A stretch of DNA of 64,000 nt, taken from NCBI GenBank assembly GCA_047967505.1, contig CM106541.1. One strand, written 5' to 3'. This document shows, piece after piece, positions 12,331 through 23,376 of the stretch. How positions within the stretch are numbered: position 1 is the stretch's first letter; each line of letters opens with the position of its first letter. The notes under the pieces are model-generated. The model did not search any database and had not been told where the DNA came from. It saw only the letters and a program-made list of their open reading frames with translations. The position numbers were made by a program, and so were the translations under genes. Origin of the DNA: Dipteris shenzhenensis (taxonomy: Eukaryota > Polypodiophyta > Polypodiopsida > Gleicheniales).

Positions 12331-12331
12331 G

Positions 12332-12815
12332 TGAAGCAACATGATAACAGGGCAACAATGCGAGAAGCATAATGCATAAAATACACAATACATAAAGTGC
12401 ATGGAATGGAAGAGAAAAAGAGACACCAATACATGTGGTTCACCTAATGTGGGCTACCTCCATGGAGAAATAGTAGTCCTACATTTTTCTTATTCAACCA
12501 ATGAGAAGATACAAGATACAAGCAGTATATTCACTGCTCTCATTGTATGCAAGCCATGCCCTTATTTTTTAAAATTTGACCACACAACTCATGCATAAAT
12601 TTTCATGTATTTTTGGCTTCGGGGTGCTAACCTCAAACCCCCATTAAGGGGGGCCTAAATAGCTATCGCAAGTCCCCTTGGAACCTCTCGGTAATATGAG
12701 TAGGGGGTGTTGTCCCCCCTACATTCCCCTTCATAGAGTGGATATAAACATGCAGGGATCCAAAGCATAGCTAAAAAACAACCTCTGAAAAAAGTATCAT
12801 GCTCCATATACAACA
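12332..12815 (-). repeat. 3' LTR of the copia element
   Basis: Aligns along its length with 16726-17207. On the minus strand it starts TGTTGTATATGG at 12815. The shared middle includes ttttcatgtatttttggctt. Confidence 0.8.
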
Positions 12816-12830
12816 ATCTCCCACTTGGAG
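12816..12830 (-). promoter_or_regulatory. Polypurine tract of the copia element
   Basis: Minus strand reads ccaagtgggagat directly before the LTR start TGTTG, the usual position of the second-strand primer. Confidence 0.7.
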
Positions 12831-12849
12831 ACTGATCATAGTAACTCCA

Positions 12850-13600
12850 CCGTTACCACACTTAATGAAACTCTTAGGATCTGGCTCTCTCTCATGTTGC
12901 TCCTCATTCTTGAAGACCAATTGAAATTGAGAAAGGGCTCAATTTCTCCCTAGTTACTACCTTAGTCAACATGTCTGCAGGGTTCTTAATAGTGTATATC
13001 TTTTCCAACTTCAACCGTCCATCCTCCAAAATAGGTCGAATGAAATGATATCTAAGCTATATATGTTTGGTTCTTGAATGGAAGGCTGAATTCTTTGCAA
13101 GATTAATAGCACTCTGGATATCACTATACAAGCTGCAATTTTCTGGCTTCTTTCCAAGTTTTTCCATAAACCTCTACAGCCAGTTTATCTCTTTACTAGC
13201 CTTTGTAACTTCAACCTATTTTTCTTCTATTGTAGAAAGTGCTACAACCTTGTGCAAATTGAAACCCAGCTTACAGTTGTTCCATCTATAGTGAAAATAT
13301 ACCCGATGGTGGTCCTTCTTCCATCTTTATCACCTACATATATGAATCAACATATCCTTGTAGAAAAGTGTTTGAACCTTAAAAGGTAATGCATGAGCAG
13401 TAATACCTCTAAAATATCCGAGAATCCACTTTATAGCCATCCAATGTTTTTTACTTGGATTGTTTTTAAGTCTGCTCACAACTCCCACTACATGTGCAAT
13501 ATCTGGCCTTGTGCATACCATTGCATACATCAAGCTACCAATTGCTACTGCATATGGAGCCCTTGACATATAGTCAATCTCTTCCGTGTCTCTAGACACA
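12850..13600 (-). pseudogene. copia reverse transcriptase C-terminus and RNase H (broken)
   Basis: Minus strand reads 'YAVAIGSLMYAMVCTRPDIA' followed by 'VVSRLKNNPSKKHWMAIKWI' (13599-13330), the conserved linker between copia RT and RNase H. In shifted frames it continues through 'TTIGYIFTIDGTTVSW', 'SAFHSRTKHI' and 'IKNPADMLTKV', which are RNase H landmarks. These domains degrade the RNA strand during reverse transcription. Several frameshifts and stops break the reading. Confidence 0.85.
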
Positions 13601-14400
13601 TATCCTTACATAATATGAATTAAAAGCCAAAGGCTAGAAATAGGTTTTGCATTCTGCATTGCAAACCTTTCCATACCTTTTCAATATACTCACTCTAAGA
13701 CAATGTCAATTTGTGATTTTTCCTATCTCTTGTTATTCTCATACCAAGGATTTTCCTTTGAAGCACCCAAATACTTCATTGCAAATGTATTTTCCAACTT
13801 TGTCTTGAGCACATTTATATCCTATATGGTAGAGCCTGCAATAAGTATGTCGTCACATACAATAACAAGATCATGTATCTCCCATTGTCTAGTTTTTTAG
13901 AATAAATGTAGTGGTTTGAATGACACTGTAACCTTGTTCTGCCATAAACCTATCAAACTTCCAATACCACTACCTTGGAGCTTTCTTTAAGCCATATGGA
14001 CTTTCTTCAACCTGCATACCAATTCTTCCTTTCCTTTGATCTCGTATCCTTGTGGCTACTGCATATAAATCTCTTCCTCCAATCCCAATGAAGAAAAGCC
14101 GTCTTCACTTCTAATTGCTCAAGATGCAAGTCTATTATAGCCAAAGACTCAAAATAGTTCTTAATGAAATCATTTTAACAACAAGAGAGAATATTTCATC
14201 AAAGTCTATACCTTTATTCTGTGTAAATCGCATTACAATAAGCTTTGCCTTGTACCTCCTTTTTCCTCAATCTTCATCTTTCACTCTGTAAACCCATTTA
14301 TTTTGCAATACTATTTTTCCCATAGGCAAGCGAACCATATTCCAAGTCTAGTTTTGTAGAAATGAATCAGTTTCCTCTTTCATGCCTTGCTCCTAGTCCT
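13600..14400 (-). pseudogene. copia reverse transcriptase (broken)
   Basis: On the minus strand the usual copia RT landmarks appear in several frames: 'VLQNKWVYRVKDE', 'TQNKGIDFDEIFS', 'LHLEQLEVKTAFLH' and the catalytic region 'VIVCDDILIAG' near 13840-13872. The Asp-Asp pair is kept, but the usual Tyr-Val before it reads Val-Cys. Stops and frameshifts throughout make this a relic. Confidence 0.8.
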
Positions 14401-14639
14401 TTCTAGATTGTACCAGCATTGCTTTTCATATATTTCTGGTTCACTAGAATCAATCAAACTGAACATAATTGAAAGAAGGAAAAAATCACTCAGGTGGTCT
14501 ACTTACCCTCGTAGACCTTCTAAGTTCACTTGGAGGAGTTTGAGGTTCTTGTTGCTACTACTACACACTCATTTTTTGCAACCTTTGGAATTTCAACTCC
14601 TGGGATTTCATCAAAAGTTGTGCATTCTGATACATTTAC

Positions 14640-15546
14640 TTTCTTTCTTTTCTACAAGTGATCTTTATACATAACAACCTCATTCAATACAACATCTTTT
14701 CTCCTAATGATTTTGTTACTTTCATAATTGCACAGATGATAACCAAAATCACTACCTCCATATCTAATAAAGATGAACTTCTTGGATTTTTCCTCAAGCT
14801 TTGCTCTCAACTTCTTATCAACATGGACAAATGCTTCACGACGAAAAACCTTCATAAAGAAATAGTTGACCTTTTTAACTATTTGTGCCTCTTCTAGAAT
14901 GCCAGCATCTAAGGAACTTAAAGGCGATCTATTTATTAAGTAAACAGTTGTATTCACTACTTTAGCCCAAAGCTATAAGGGAAACCCTATGTGTATTCTC
15001 ATGCTCCTTGCATGCTCCATGATTGTTCTATTCATCCTCTCTAACACAAGATTTTCGTGTTGTGTTCTTGGAGTTGTCTTCTCTCAATGAATTCCATTAT
15101 ATGGATGGTAACCATAAAATTCTTTGATGCATCATATGTGATTGAAGACCCTTCAATGAAAGCTTTCTACTTCTTAAAAGTTTCAAAGACATTAGATTTT
15201 CTTTGAATGCAATAAACCCAAGTTTTTCTAGTTGCATCGTCAATAAAAGTAACATAAAAGTGAGAACCATCAAGAGCTTTTAAATTAGTACATCTATATG
15301 CACAAGCTTTAACTTTTCTCTCTTCTTTTGTTTCCCAACTTTGAAAAATATGGCTCTCTTTAGTTTCCCATAAGCACAATTCTCACAAAAATCAAAATCA
15401 ACTTGCTGCAAACTTGGCAACAATTTTCTTGAGAAAAGAATATGTGCTCCCTTCTCACTCAATAGCCTATGATGCCACAATGATGTGTCTTCTCGTGTAA
15501 AAGCTAAGGAAATAGAGGAGTAAGCAGTACTAGTACATAAATACAT
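14640..15546 (-). pseudogene. copia GAG-pre-integrase and integrase (broken)
   Basis: The frame at 15546-15280 holds the GAG-pre-integrase segment with 'LWHHRLLSEKG' and 'FCENCAYGK', matching the zinc-binding module (H..H..C..C). It shifts into the integrase core with 'SHFYVTFIDDATRKTWVYCI' (15250-15180), then 'ERMNRTIMEHARSM' and 'VNTTVYLINRSPLSSLDAGI' (14957-14860). A tail ends near 14652 with 'FGYHLCNYESNKIIRRKDVV', the conserved copia C-terminal integrase block. The function would be insertion of element cDNA into the host chromosome. At least three frame breaks. Confidence 0.85.
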
Positions 15547-15799
15547 GTACCTACCTTGACTCCTTTTGCTATTACCATTGAACCTTTAGTGACCTTCCAC
15601 AATTTTAATGTGAATGTGGTAGTGCAACCTTCCTCATCCAATCACCCTACTAAAATTAAGTTTCTTCTTAAATCAGGAACATCCCTTACCTCCTTCAATA
15701 ACCATTGGTTTCCATTCTATAATTTTATCAGCACCTTGCCCTTCCCAACAACCTTAGATGCTTCATCATCGCCTAAATTAACTTGTCCAAAATCCCCTT

Positions 15800-16537
15800 G
15801 AACATAGTTTTAAAAATATTTCCTATGAGGCGTAGCATGAAATGAAGCCTCTGAGTCTACTATCCATGCATCAATAATATTATCCAATGAAATAATTAAG
15901 GCATCTTGCAACACAATGCCTAGTACATTTGCTTCCTGTGTATTCTCTTGTTGTCCATCTCCTTCCTTTTTCTTTCACAACCAACATCTTTTCTTTAGGT
16001 GTCTTTTCTTCCCACAATGCCAGCACTACAAGTTTCCTTTGGATTTGGATTTCTTCTTCTTGACTTGTTGCAATTTCTTGGCTCTTTCCTCTCCCTTTTT
16101 CTTCCCATATTCTCAAGAGTCAAAGCATTACCTGATGTTTCACTTGTGCTTTTTCCTTGCATTTCCTTGCTAAGGACAACACCACCAACATTAGCAAACT
16201 TTGAAGTGTTTAACCAAGAAATAGAGTTACTCACAGCCATGAACAAGACATCCCAACTTACTAGAAATGAGCACAAAATCAAGAGAGTTCAAACCTCATC
16301 ATCAAAGTTTACTCCTACCGACCTTAGTTGACTTGTACTTGTATTGATTTGATTCAAATGATCAGCTCCAGACCCGCGCCCTGACATGTTCAAATTGAAT
16401 AAATGCTTCATAAGAAATACCTTGTTAGAAGCTGATGGTTTTTCGTACAATGTATTCAATGGGCTCATCAAGTCCTTTCTTGTCTTTTGATCAAGAACAT
16501 TGAAAGGCACTGAGTCTTCCAAACACAATCGTATCAT
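15800..16537 (-). pseudogene. copia gag, zinc knuckle and protease (broken)
   Basis: Frame 16537-16289 matches copia gag (UBN2 type): 'MIRLCLEDSVPFNVLDQKT' and 'NKVFLMKHLFNLNM'. Downstream a zinc knuckle is split over frames, with 'CWHCGKKRHLKK' near 16000-16030. The protease region near 15870-15800 reads 'IDAWIVDSEASFHAT'; the catalytic triplet is Asp-Ser-Glu instead of Asp-Ser-Gly. The product would form the virus-like particle and process the polyprotein. The relic is broken by frameshifts. Confidence 0.8.
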
Positions 16538-16710
16538 TCCTAGTGCCTTTCTGTCAAGAACCTCCTAGTTCTCAGTTGGCATACTCATAAACTTATTTCC
16601 TATCCCACCTAATGGTAAGAAAGGTCCTTCTAGTATGGATAATCCTCAATCTACATCTTCCAATGCTGGTATGAGGTTCCAAATGAGTCAACAAACGTTG
16701 CTCAAATAAA

Positions 16711-16725
16711 TGCACTGATAGCAGT
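16711..16725 (-). promoter_or_regulatory. Primer-binding site of the copia element
   Basis: Directly inside the 5' LTR the minus strand reads actgctatcagtgc, a decayed form of the plant initiator-Met-tRNA site TGGTATCAGAGC. Confidence 0.6.
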
Positions 16726-17207
16726 TGTTAGGATTAATGTGATAATGGAGCAACAATGTGAGAAGCAAAATGCGTAAAATACACAATACAAAAAGCAAAG
16801 CACACAGAATGGAAGAGGAATGGAGACACCGATATACATGGTTCAACCAGTGTGGGCTACATCCAACTCTTGCATTTTCCTCATCCAACCAATGCGAAGA
16901 TACAAGTTACAATCAGTATATCCACTGTTCTCATGTTATGTGAGCCACACCCTTATTGTTCATTTTTTGACAACACAACTCATGCATCAATTTTCATGTA
17001 TTTTTGGCTTTGCGGGTACTACACTCAAACCCCCACCAAGGGGGGCTTAGATAGTTGTCATGGCCCCCTTGGAACTTGCGCCAGTGGTAGTAGTAGGGAA
17101 GGCATTACCCCCCCCCCTCCCTTCATAGAGTGGGTATAAACACGCCTAAGTCCAAAGCACGGCTAAAAAATGACCTCTTGAAAAATGATCAGGATCCACA
17201 TACAACA
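16726..17207 (-). repeat. 5' LTR of the copia element
   Basis: Minus strand runs from TGTTGTATGTGG (17207) to CCTAACA (16726), giving TG..CA ends. It pairs with the left LTR. Confidence 0.8.
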
Positions 17208-17409
17208 ATGATGACATTCTGTTAGATCACTATGCATGCTTATTTAACATTTAGGGCCTTGTATCATGATAGAGGATTTCCTCACTTCAGGATGCCATCA
17301 TTTTATAGTTGAGTTAGGTGTGTCCCTCAGTGAAGGTGAGTTTGTGGACAGACCCTTCTTCAAGGGATATCCATGTTGATGCTAGGAGTATTTCCTCATT
17401 TCCATCCTA

Positions 17410-18180
17410 TGTCTACAGTACGCCATTTCATGGAATGTGAGGGGCTTGTGAATGGCCTCAATCACCACTGTAGATACATCAAAGATTAGGACGGCCATGT
17501 GACAAAAGTTTCTAGACCGCACATTCTTAGAAGACTATCTTTAGTACATCTCCCTAAAGATCAAATCCATATATTAAACTTATTCAAGAACATAAGCTAT
17601 TCAAGCTGGGATAGGCAAATGCAAATCGCTCATTAAGGGCCAGAGTAGGACTATTTTGTGTCTAGAAAATAGCACTAAAGTTTAGGTTTTTATATCGATT
17701 TCTACCAAATGGGTTGTATATTCCATTTAGAAGTCACATTAGTGGTGAGAGGGTGGTGTATATCATTGTCTAGGTTAAGCATACTACTATGGTATTCTCA
17801 ACACATATAGTCCTATTATATTAGGGCCGAGATGTGTCTTTTAGAGGTAGCACAGGGATACTATATGATAACAATTGGATTGTTCGAGGAGATTTCAACA
17901 TGGTTGAATTTTGCAAAGAATATTTCTCGAAGAGAGGGAGGACTATTAGACAAAGAGAGAACAGAGTGGAATCTATTCTTGCTCCATGATGGATTGAATG
18001 ATTTATCTTGGTTGGATGAATTCTCTCATTTGATAGATATCTATGGTTCTTCTGGTCAAGGGTCTCCCATGGCTCAATTTCCTTATCCAAGCTAGAGGAG
18101 GAATGATATAATATCAGGATTTGTTTTCATAGACCACGAGTTGGCTTTGCTTCAGGTTTGCCATTCTATTACATTAGGAA
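17410..18180 (+). pseudogene. LINE endonuclease fragment
   Basis: Plus strand holds 'YAISWNVRGL' near 17420, the start of an L1-type apurinic endonuclease. After frame changes 'NNWIVRGDFNMVEF' at about 17869-17911 contains the catalytic GDFN motif, followed by a weak match to the S..TW..... R..RLDR region up to 18180. No reverse transcriptase follows, so this is a truncated scrap. It belongs to a different lineage from the LINE at 22.7 kb, whose equivalent motif is 'GGDFNNLEAL'. Confidence 0.7.
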
Positions 18181-19085
18181 TCTCACTTTGGTTGCAAAAC
18201 CACTTTAGAACCTCATGTGTCTCTTTGGATACCTAAAAGAACATGACAATTACATTCATGACATGTCATGAATGACACTACAGCATTGAGACATCACCTC
18301 AGATGCAGCTCACCAATAGATTTTATTTTTTTATTGCACACTAAAGCGCCTACCATCACTTTCAAGTATGGTTGGATCCAATGCTCTGTTCACCAATGTA
18401 AAGCTCAGTCTTTTTAGCTTTTTGCCTTTCACTGCTGCTAAAGTGCCTACCATCATTTTCAATATGGTTGAAAAAATGCTCCATTTCATAATATCAAGCT
18501 ACCTCTTTCTACATTTTTCCCTTTCACCATCTCACTCTCATCAAGTTTCAAAACAAACTTCAATTTTGCACTGCACTCCCACACAATGATGCCATAAAAT
18601 TCAACCATCTATCTTGTTTCACTTTCTTGGACAACATCCTATAAAACTTTCTGGCCATTCCATCCATAATCACATATTCTTATGCACATCAATAGTGAAC
18701 ACTTTGTTGACCTTTTGAATGGATTCATTTGCTAAGTTTGTTCTCAGTGAGACCCACAACATCTGTTATTGTCCTAATACAAGAACCAACCAAATATTCT
18801 GAACCACTTTAATGTTTGATTGTAACATATATTTCAAACATATTCCTAGGCTAAGGTTGTAAAAGGTTGGATGCACTCTTGACTAAAGACTGAGTTACAC
18901 AAAATCAAGTTGGATACTTTTGACTATACTCAAGTTAGTCCATAAGTGAACCCCAACCATACATGATTTGGTATACTACCTATTATGCCACGACTCTAGT
19001 AAATTGGTTAGCTATTAAGAACTTGTTCTTCACTTGCCACATGCAAAACATATTTGGCCATGAACCATGCCAATAAAATATTGAA
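18181..19085. other. No gene seen
   Basis: AT-rich sequence. The phrase gcctaccatcattttcaa recurs near 18348 and 18446, a weak internal repeat. No recognisable coding region. Confidence 0.5.
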
Positions 19086-19456
19086 TTGTGGTTATCACAC
19101 GCTAGCCTCTTTCTCCTTGATTGCATGAAAATATGCTTTAAGAGTATTTTAACCAAAAACATTTTCTTGATCAAAATACATATCCTTCATATGCTTTTAT
19201 TATAGGCTGTTCCCCCATGCCAATAAAATAAGTGCAAATGGCTACCTAGTCATCTCATCAAAGTGAACACTAGTTGAGCTTGACATCCCCACAACATTGA
19301 ATCCATCCTCATGGTAATGTTATTGATTTGTGGTTATCACACGCTAGCCTCTTTCTCCTTGATTGCATGAAAATATGCTTTAAGAGTATTTTAACCAAAA
19401 ACATTTTCTTGATCAAAATACATATCCTTCATATGCTTTTATTATAGGCTGTTCCC
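19086..19456. repeat. Identical 129-bp direct repeats
   Basis: 19086-19214 and 19328-19456 are identical as far as I can read (both start ttgtggttatcacacgctag and end taggctgttccc), separated by 113 bp. Perfect identity in a heavily decayed neighbourhood implies a recent local duplication. Confidence 0.85.
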
Positions 19457-19984
19457 TTAAAAATGTGTCTTAAGAGGTGGCACTTAAATTGTCCCTAGTG
19501 CAACAACATATTTCACAAATGTCGTGAATTAGGCTCAACTACCTACGCTCATGTTTCAAAAAAGATGAGTGTTGGGAAAGACAATGGAGTGCACAAGGTA
19601 GATAATTGTACACTATACACTATACACTATGCACTATGCTGTTAGGGTTAGGGTTTGGGTTTGACCTTACGTCCTATATCATATGATGTAATTCACACTA
19701 GCCTTAAGAACACCTCTAGCTAGTAGCGGGTACATGTACAAGATCTTTTTTTGGGAACCATTACATTAAAAGAGAGTGAAAAAATCACAATATGTACACG
19801 TATGAGCAAAGTGACTATGCAAGGGATGTTTATACAATTAGTACAACTTAGTAGATCATGTACATAATGTGCATTTCCCTCTCTTAAGTTATAGGTCATC
19901 CTTCGCTTATGGGAAAAAAACCAAAAACAGGTGACTATGGGATGTAGGATCATTCGGAGTAAGCCCTCAATCCCTCATCAGAGA
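19457..19984. other. No gene; short simple repeats
   Basis: Contains three tandem ctatacacta copies (about 19607-19630) followed by gttagggttagggtttgggt. No coding region supported. Confidence 0.5.
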
Positions 19985-19988
19985 GTAC

Positions 19989-20635
19989 TAAGCAAAGTTC
20001 ATCATGACACCTCTCGAGGTTGATGCCATTTTCTGGACAGTGACATTTCTCCACAAAGTTTGGACCCTACCCCACTGGAGATTACCAAGGCTGGCACTAG
20101 ACTCATCCAGATGGCTAGCAAAGAGCAAGGTTGATACAATATGGTACGCACGCATATCCACATGGTTTGCCAATCATGGTATCACATGGACCGGGTTTTT
20201 CCTTTTAGTATAGCATGGATGCACCACCCAGGTCAATCCCACATGATGAGATTAACCCTATCACACGGCTAGATCTCCTCCAGCTCCATACGTCTTGGAC
20301 TTGCTTAGAGCACTACGCAAAGCTCGCCATGACCCCTCTCGAGGTTGATGCCATTTTTTGGACAATGACATTCCTCCACAAAGTTTGGACCCTACCCCAC
20401 CGGAGATTACCAAGGCTGGCACTAGACTCATCCAAACAGCTAGCAAAGAGCAAGGTTGATACAATATGGTATGCACGCATATCCACATGGTTTGCTAATC
20501 ATGGTATCACATGGACCGGGTTTTCCCTTTTAGTATAGCATGGATGCACCACCCGGGTCAATCCCACATGATGAGATTAACCCTATCACATGGCTAGATC
20601 TCCTCCAGCTCCATACATCTTGGACTTGGAGGAGG
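19989..20635. repeat. 325-bp tandem duplication
   Basis: Two copies, about 19989-20310 and 20314-20635, offset exactly 325 bp at both ends and very similar. Both copies keep an open plus-strand frame starting ATGACCCCTCTCGAGG or ATGACACCTCTCGAGG. The second copy is joined to a longer frame (20215-20538, 107 codons). I do not recognise the peptide. Confidence 0.85.
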
Positions 20636-21192
20636 GATTCCCCACCAAGATATTTTTCTATCACGACCACTTCTTGAGAGTATCGAAGGATGGACTCATC
20701 ATCAAACCCCAGTACCTCGAGGAAAGAGGAGTCTCGCATGCACTGAGGATTGCCATTGGACACATGGGGGTCTCTTCCCATCAGCTGAGGATTGAGGCAG
20801 GGAGAGCTGCAGTTTATCTAGAGAGCAGTGGATCTACAAGTTATGCATGCTGGAGGAGGTCGAGACAAAGGAGAATTTCATATGTATTATCTGTGCTACG
20901 AGATCTGGGGATGATACCATTGCCTTTCATGAGGGGCACGGCTTTGGTCCACCATTCTCACGTTGATCTACTTCCATCGGTGGGTATATACCTTCATAAG
21001 ACTAGAGTTCTCCAATCTTACAAACTAAAGTTTTTAATAGAACAAGCAAAAGAAGAGTATATGAGAAAAATAACAAAGAAGAAAAAGAACTTGGTAAGCA
21101 AAAGCTACACTCATGTTCTCATGAGTGGTGTAGAAAATATATTACTTAAAACTCACATAACAAATATCCTAATAAACATGCATACTCTTTAA
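20590..21192 (+). CDS. Hypothetical open frame, 200 codons, unknown
   Basis: The longest open frame outside the LINE and the bHLH gene. It begins inside the end of the 325-bp duplication and continues past it. The predicted protein is mixed to residue 150, then Lys-rich (residues 150-165, 'KEEYMRKITKKKKN'), with no signal peptide, membrane segment or motif I recognise. The upstream duplicated frames look like the same reading broken by stops, so this may be the tail of a decayed transposon or gene. It could equally be chance. No function is proposed. Confidence 0.25.
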   Translation: MARSPPAPYILDLEEGFPTKIFFYHDHFLRVSKDGLIIKPQYLEERGVSHALRIAIGHMGVSSHQLRIEAGRAAVYLESSGSTSYACWRRSRQRRISYVLSVLRDLGMIPLPFMRGTALVHHSHVDLLPSVGIYLHKTRVLQSYKLKFLIEQAKEEYMRKITKKKKNLVSKSYTHVLMSGVENILLKTHITNILINMHTL

Positions 21193-22050
21193 TAAGATGT
21201 CGTATCAGGCCCCAGGGCATGGTCATGCCCTCTGCTTATGACTCTATCAGCCAGATCCTGACAGCCAGCATGCCAACCCCCGGCCATCTTTTATTACCTA
21301 CTAAGCCGAGTCTTAGCCACTAAAATCGCATTTCTAAGGTGAAATTCAGTCAAACCTGTTTCCTGTGTCCATCATTTACAATGGCATTGTAAACACTTCA
21401 CAAATTATTGATAATGTATATCAGCTTGCCCAAAAGTTCTGAACCAAAGGCTGCAAATTTTGTTAAACCGACAGGTAGATGCCTTCCTCCCTTGCGTTAA
21501 CCTATCAATTTTCTACATATTTTGTTTTTTAAAAAAATCCGAACACCATATCTAGAGTTTATCCTTGGCTTAAGTGGACCAAAAGCTCAGCTGCGAAAAC
21601 TTCATAACCATAACTGCAAATCCAAAGGCTGATTCAAACCTGGGAATAAAGATATTTTGTACACATGAACCCAACCCCATCCTCGTACTTTGACTGACAG
21701 ATGGTTTTTGCCATCAGTTACAGTGAGAATAGTACACATGAAGACTTGAATTTTGGTGAGCTCAAACAATCTAATCTATAACTCAAATTTGCATAAGAAA
21801 TCAACATATATTAAAGCATGATCTGTTCGTCATTCTTGCAGAGTCTAATGGCAAATTAGTTGGATAGCAAGTTCCATCAAATTGATCAGCAATTAAAAGT
21901 ACTCAAGAGTAAGGTCCTCCAAGTCCTCCTAGATGCCCTGAGAATTTAAAAGCAATGAGTTAATGATACATTACATTAAACATCTACTCAAAAATAAACC
22001 CAATCACAATGCTTACATCAGCTTAGAAAAATGGTTCCAGTCTAATCATC
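21193..22050. other. No gene seen
   Basis: Mixed AT-rich sequence without coding signal on either strand. Confidence 0.5.
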
Positions 22051-22051
22051 T

Positions 22052-22193
22052 CACATTATGCGCACAACTCACCTAAACTCCCTAATTGATATGACAAGAA
22101 AAGATCATGAGTTTAGATGGAACACATTACGCGCACAACTCACCTAAACTCCCTAATTGATATGACAAGAAAAGATCATGAGTTTGGATGGAA
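22052..22193. repeat. 71-bp tandem duplication
   Basis: Two near-identical copies starting cacattatgcgcacaactc (22052) and cacattacgcgcacaactc (22123). Confidence 0.85.
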
Positions 22194-22692
22194 CAGGTCC
22201 CTTTTGAAACGGTCGTTTGCCATAATTTTTATTTTCAGATTTGATGTCCTTATCCTGGTGTTTGGCAGCCCGTTTGTTGTCTTCTTTCTTGCTGTCCATA
22301 AAGCCCAAATTCTTCTCCTGCATCCATGCATATGCTGTCCTTGCATTCTCAATTAATTGAGTCATAGAACCCACCTTGGTTTTGATGCAATAATCACGTA
22401 GCTCACTAGGCAATCCACAACAGTACCTCTCTACTTGCTCTTTCAAAGAAACATGCCTGTAAGATCTCAATGGCAGCAAAACATCCCAAAACCTCTGGGT
22501 GTAATCATCAAGATTCTTGCAAAGTTTGTATGACAAGTCATGCCAGTGTGAAAGTACTTCGACTTCAAAAGTTGGAGTAAGCCAAGTAGAAGAGAACACT
22601 TGCTTAAATTCCAGCCAAGTAGCAGGTGCATCTCCATGAAGCATAAGGTTGGTGTACCACTTAAGTGCATTGCCTTTCAAAAATGTGGCAAC
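22153..22692 (-). pseudogene. Ty3/gypsy gag fragment
   Basis: Minus frame 22680-22153 (175 codons) matches the retrotransposon gag domain: 'FLKGNALKWYTNLM', 'TWLEFKQVFSSTW', 'LDDYTQRFWDVLLPLRSYRH' and 'LKEQVERYCCGLPSELRDY'. A Lys-rich stretch follows where a zinc knuckle would be expected. The reading runs open beyond the first Met toward 22692 ('LQVATFLKG') and is cut near 22707 where the LINE begins. The product would be a capsid-forming structural protein. No protease or RT follows to the left, so the element is truncated. Confidence 0.8.
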
Positions 22693-22739
22693 CTGTAAGC
22701 TCCAGCTTTACAAGGTCGAGCTCCTGGGAATGCTCCCAG

Positions 22740-23230
22740 CCGCCCCCCGCTCCCGTCTACCTCCCTCACGCCGTGCGGTCCCCCTCCCCCCTTCCCTTCC
22801 ATCCCCTCCTCTGCCTCTCGCCGCGCTGCCACCACCCTCCTTCCTCCCCTCCTTCCTTCTCCGCCTCCTCCTCGCGCCGCGCTGCCACACCCCCGCCTCC
22901 CTTCCTCCCCTTCCCCACCTTTGCGCCGCACTGCCACCCCCCCCCTCCCCTCCTTCCTTCTTCGCCTCCGCCTCGCGCCGCGCTGCCACACCCCCGCCTC
23001 TCCTCCTTCCCCTTCCCCACCTTCGCGCCGCGCTGCCACCCCCTCCCTTCCCTCCCTCCTCCCTTCTTGCCCCTCCTTCGCCTTTTCTCTTTCCCCGCTG
23101 CCGTCTCTCCTCCCCCCGCTTCCTCCTACGCCTCCCTCCGTCCTTTCCTTCCCCTCCTCCGCCTCCATTCCTCCCTCCCTCGCCTTTTCCGTTTCTTTTC
23201 CCTCACCTTTTGGAGCTTTCGCAGTTTGTC
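22740..23230 (+). promoter_or_regulatory. GC-rich repeated 5' region of the LINE
   Basis: C/T-rich on the plus strand with five copies of gcgccgcgctgccac (about 22818, 22874, 22923, 22975, 23025), spaced about 50 bp. Repeated GC-rich 5' leaders are common LINE promoters. The long Pro/Ser and Arg/Gly frames over it on both strands are composition artefacts. Confidence 0.6.
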
Positions 23231-23376
23231 AGTGCGGTATGGCAGCCGTAAGCCCGGAACCAGTGGCCCAAACGGACCCCCCCCTCCTTCAGCCTACCGT
23301 GTAACACTGACAGAGCATCAGGTCTCCTTGGTGAAGCAGGGCTGCCAATGACTTTTCCTAGACTTCCGTTTATGGA

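Larger units (their letters stand above)
12332..17207 (-). mobile_element. Degenerate Ty1/copia LTR retrotransposon
   Basis: A 4.9-kb element in minus orientation: 5' LTR at right (16726-17207), primer-binding site, gag, protease, integrase, reverse transcriptase, RNase H, polypurine tract, 3' LTR at left (12332-12815). Protease-integrase-RT order is diagnostic of copia. Many frameshifts and stops rule out activity. The two LTRs are clearly diverged, so the insertion is old. A target duplication could not be confirmed because the outer edge of the left LTR is worn. Confidence 0.9.

Noticed and set aside
19635-19665. Interstitial telomere repeat (gttagggttagggtttggg)
   Set aside because: Only about three degenerate units; too short to claim a telomeric origin.
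22649-23351. Long Pro/Ser/Arg-rich open frames (up to 228 codons) on both strands
   Set aside because: They come from the C/T-rich LINE leader, which has few stops in any frame on either strand; amino-acid makeup follows base composition.
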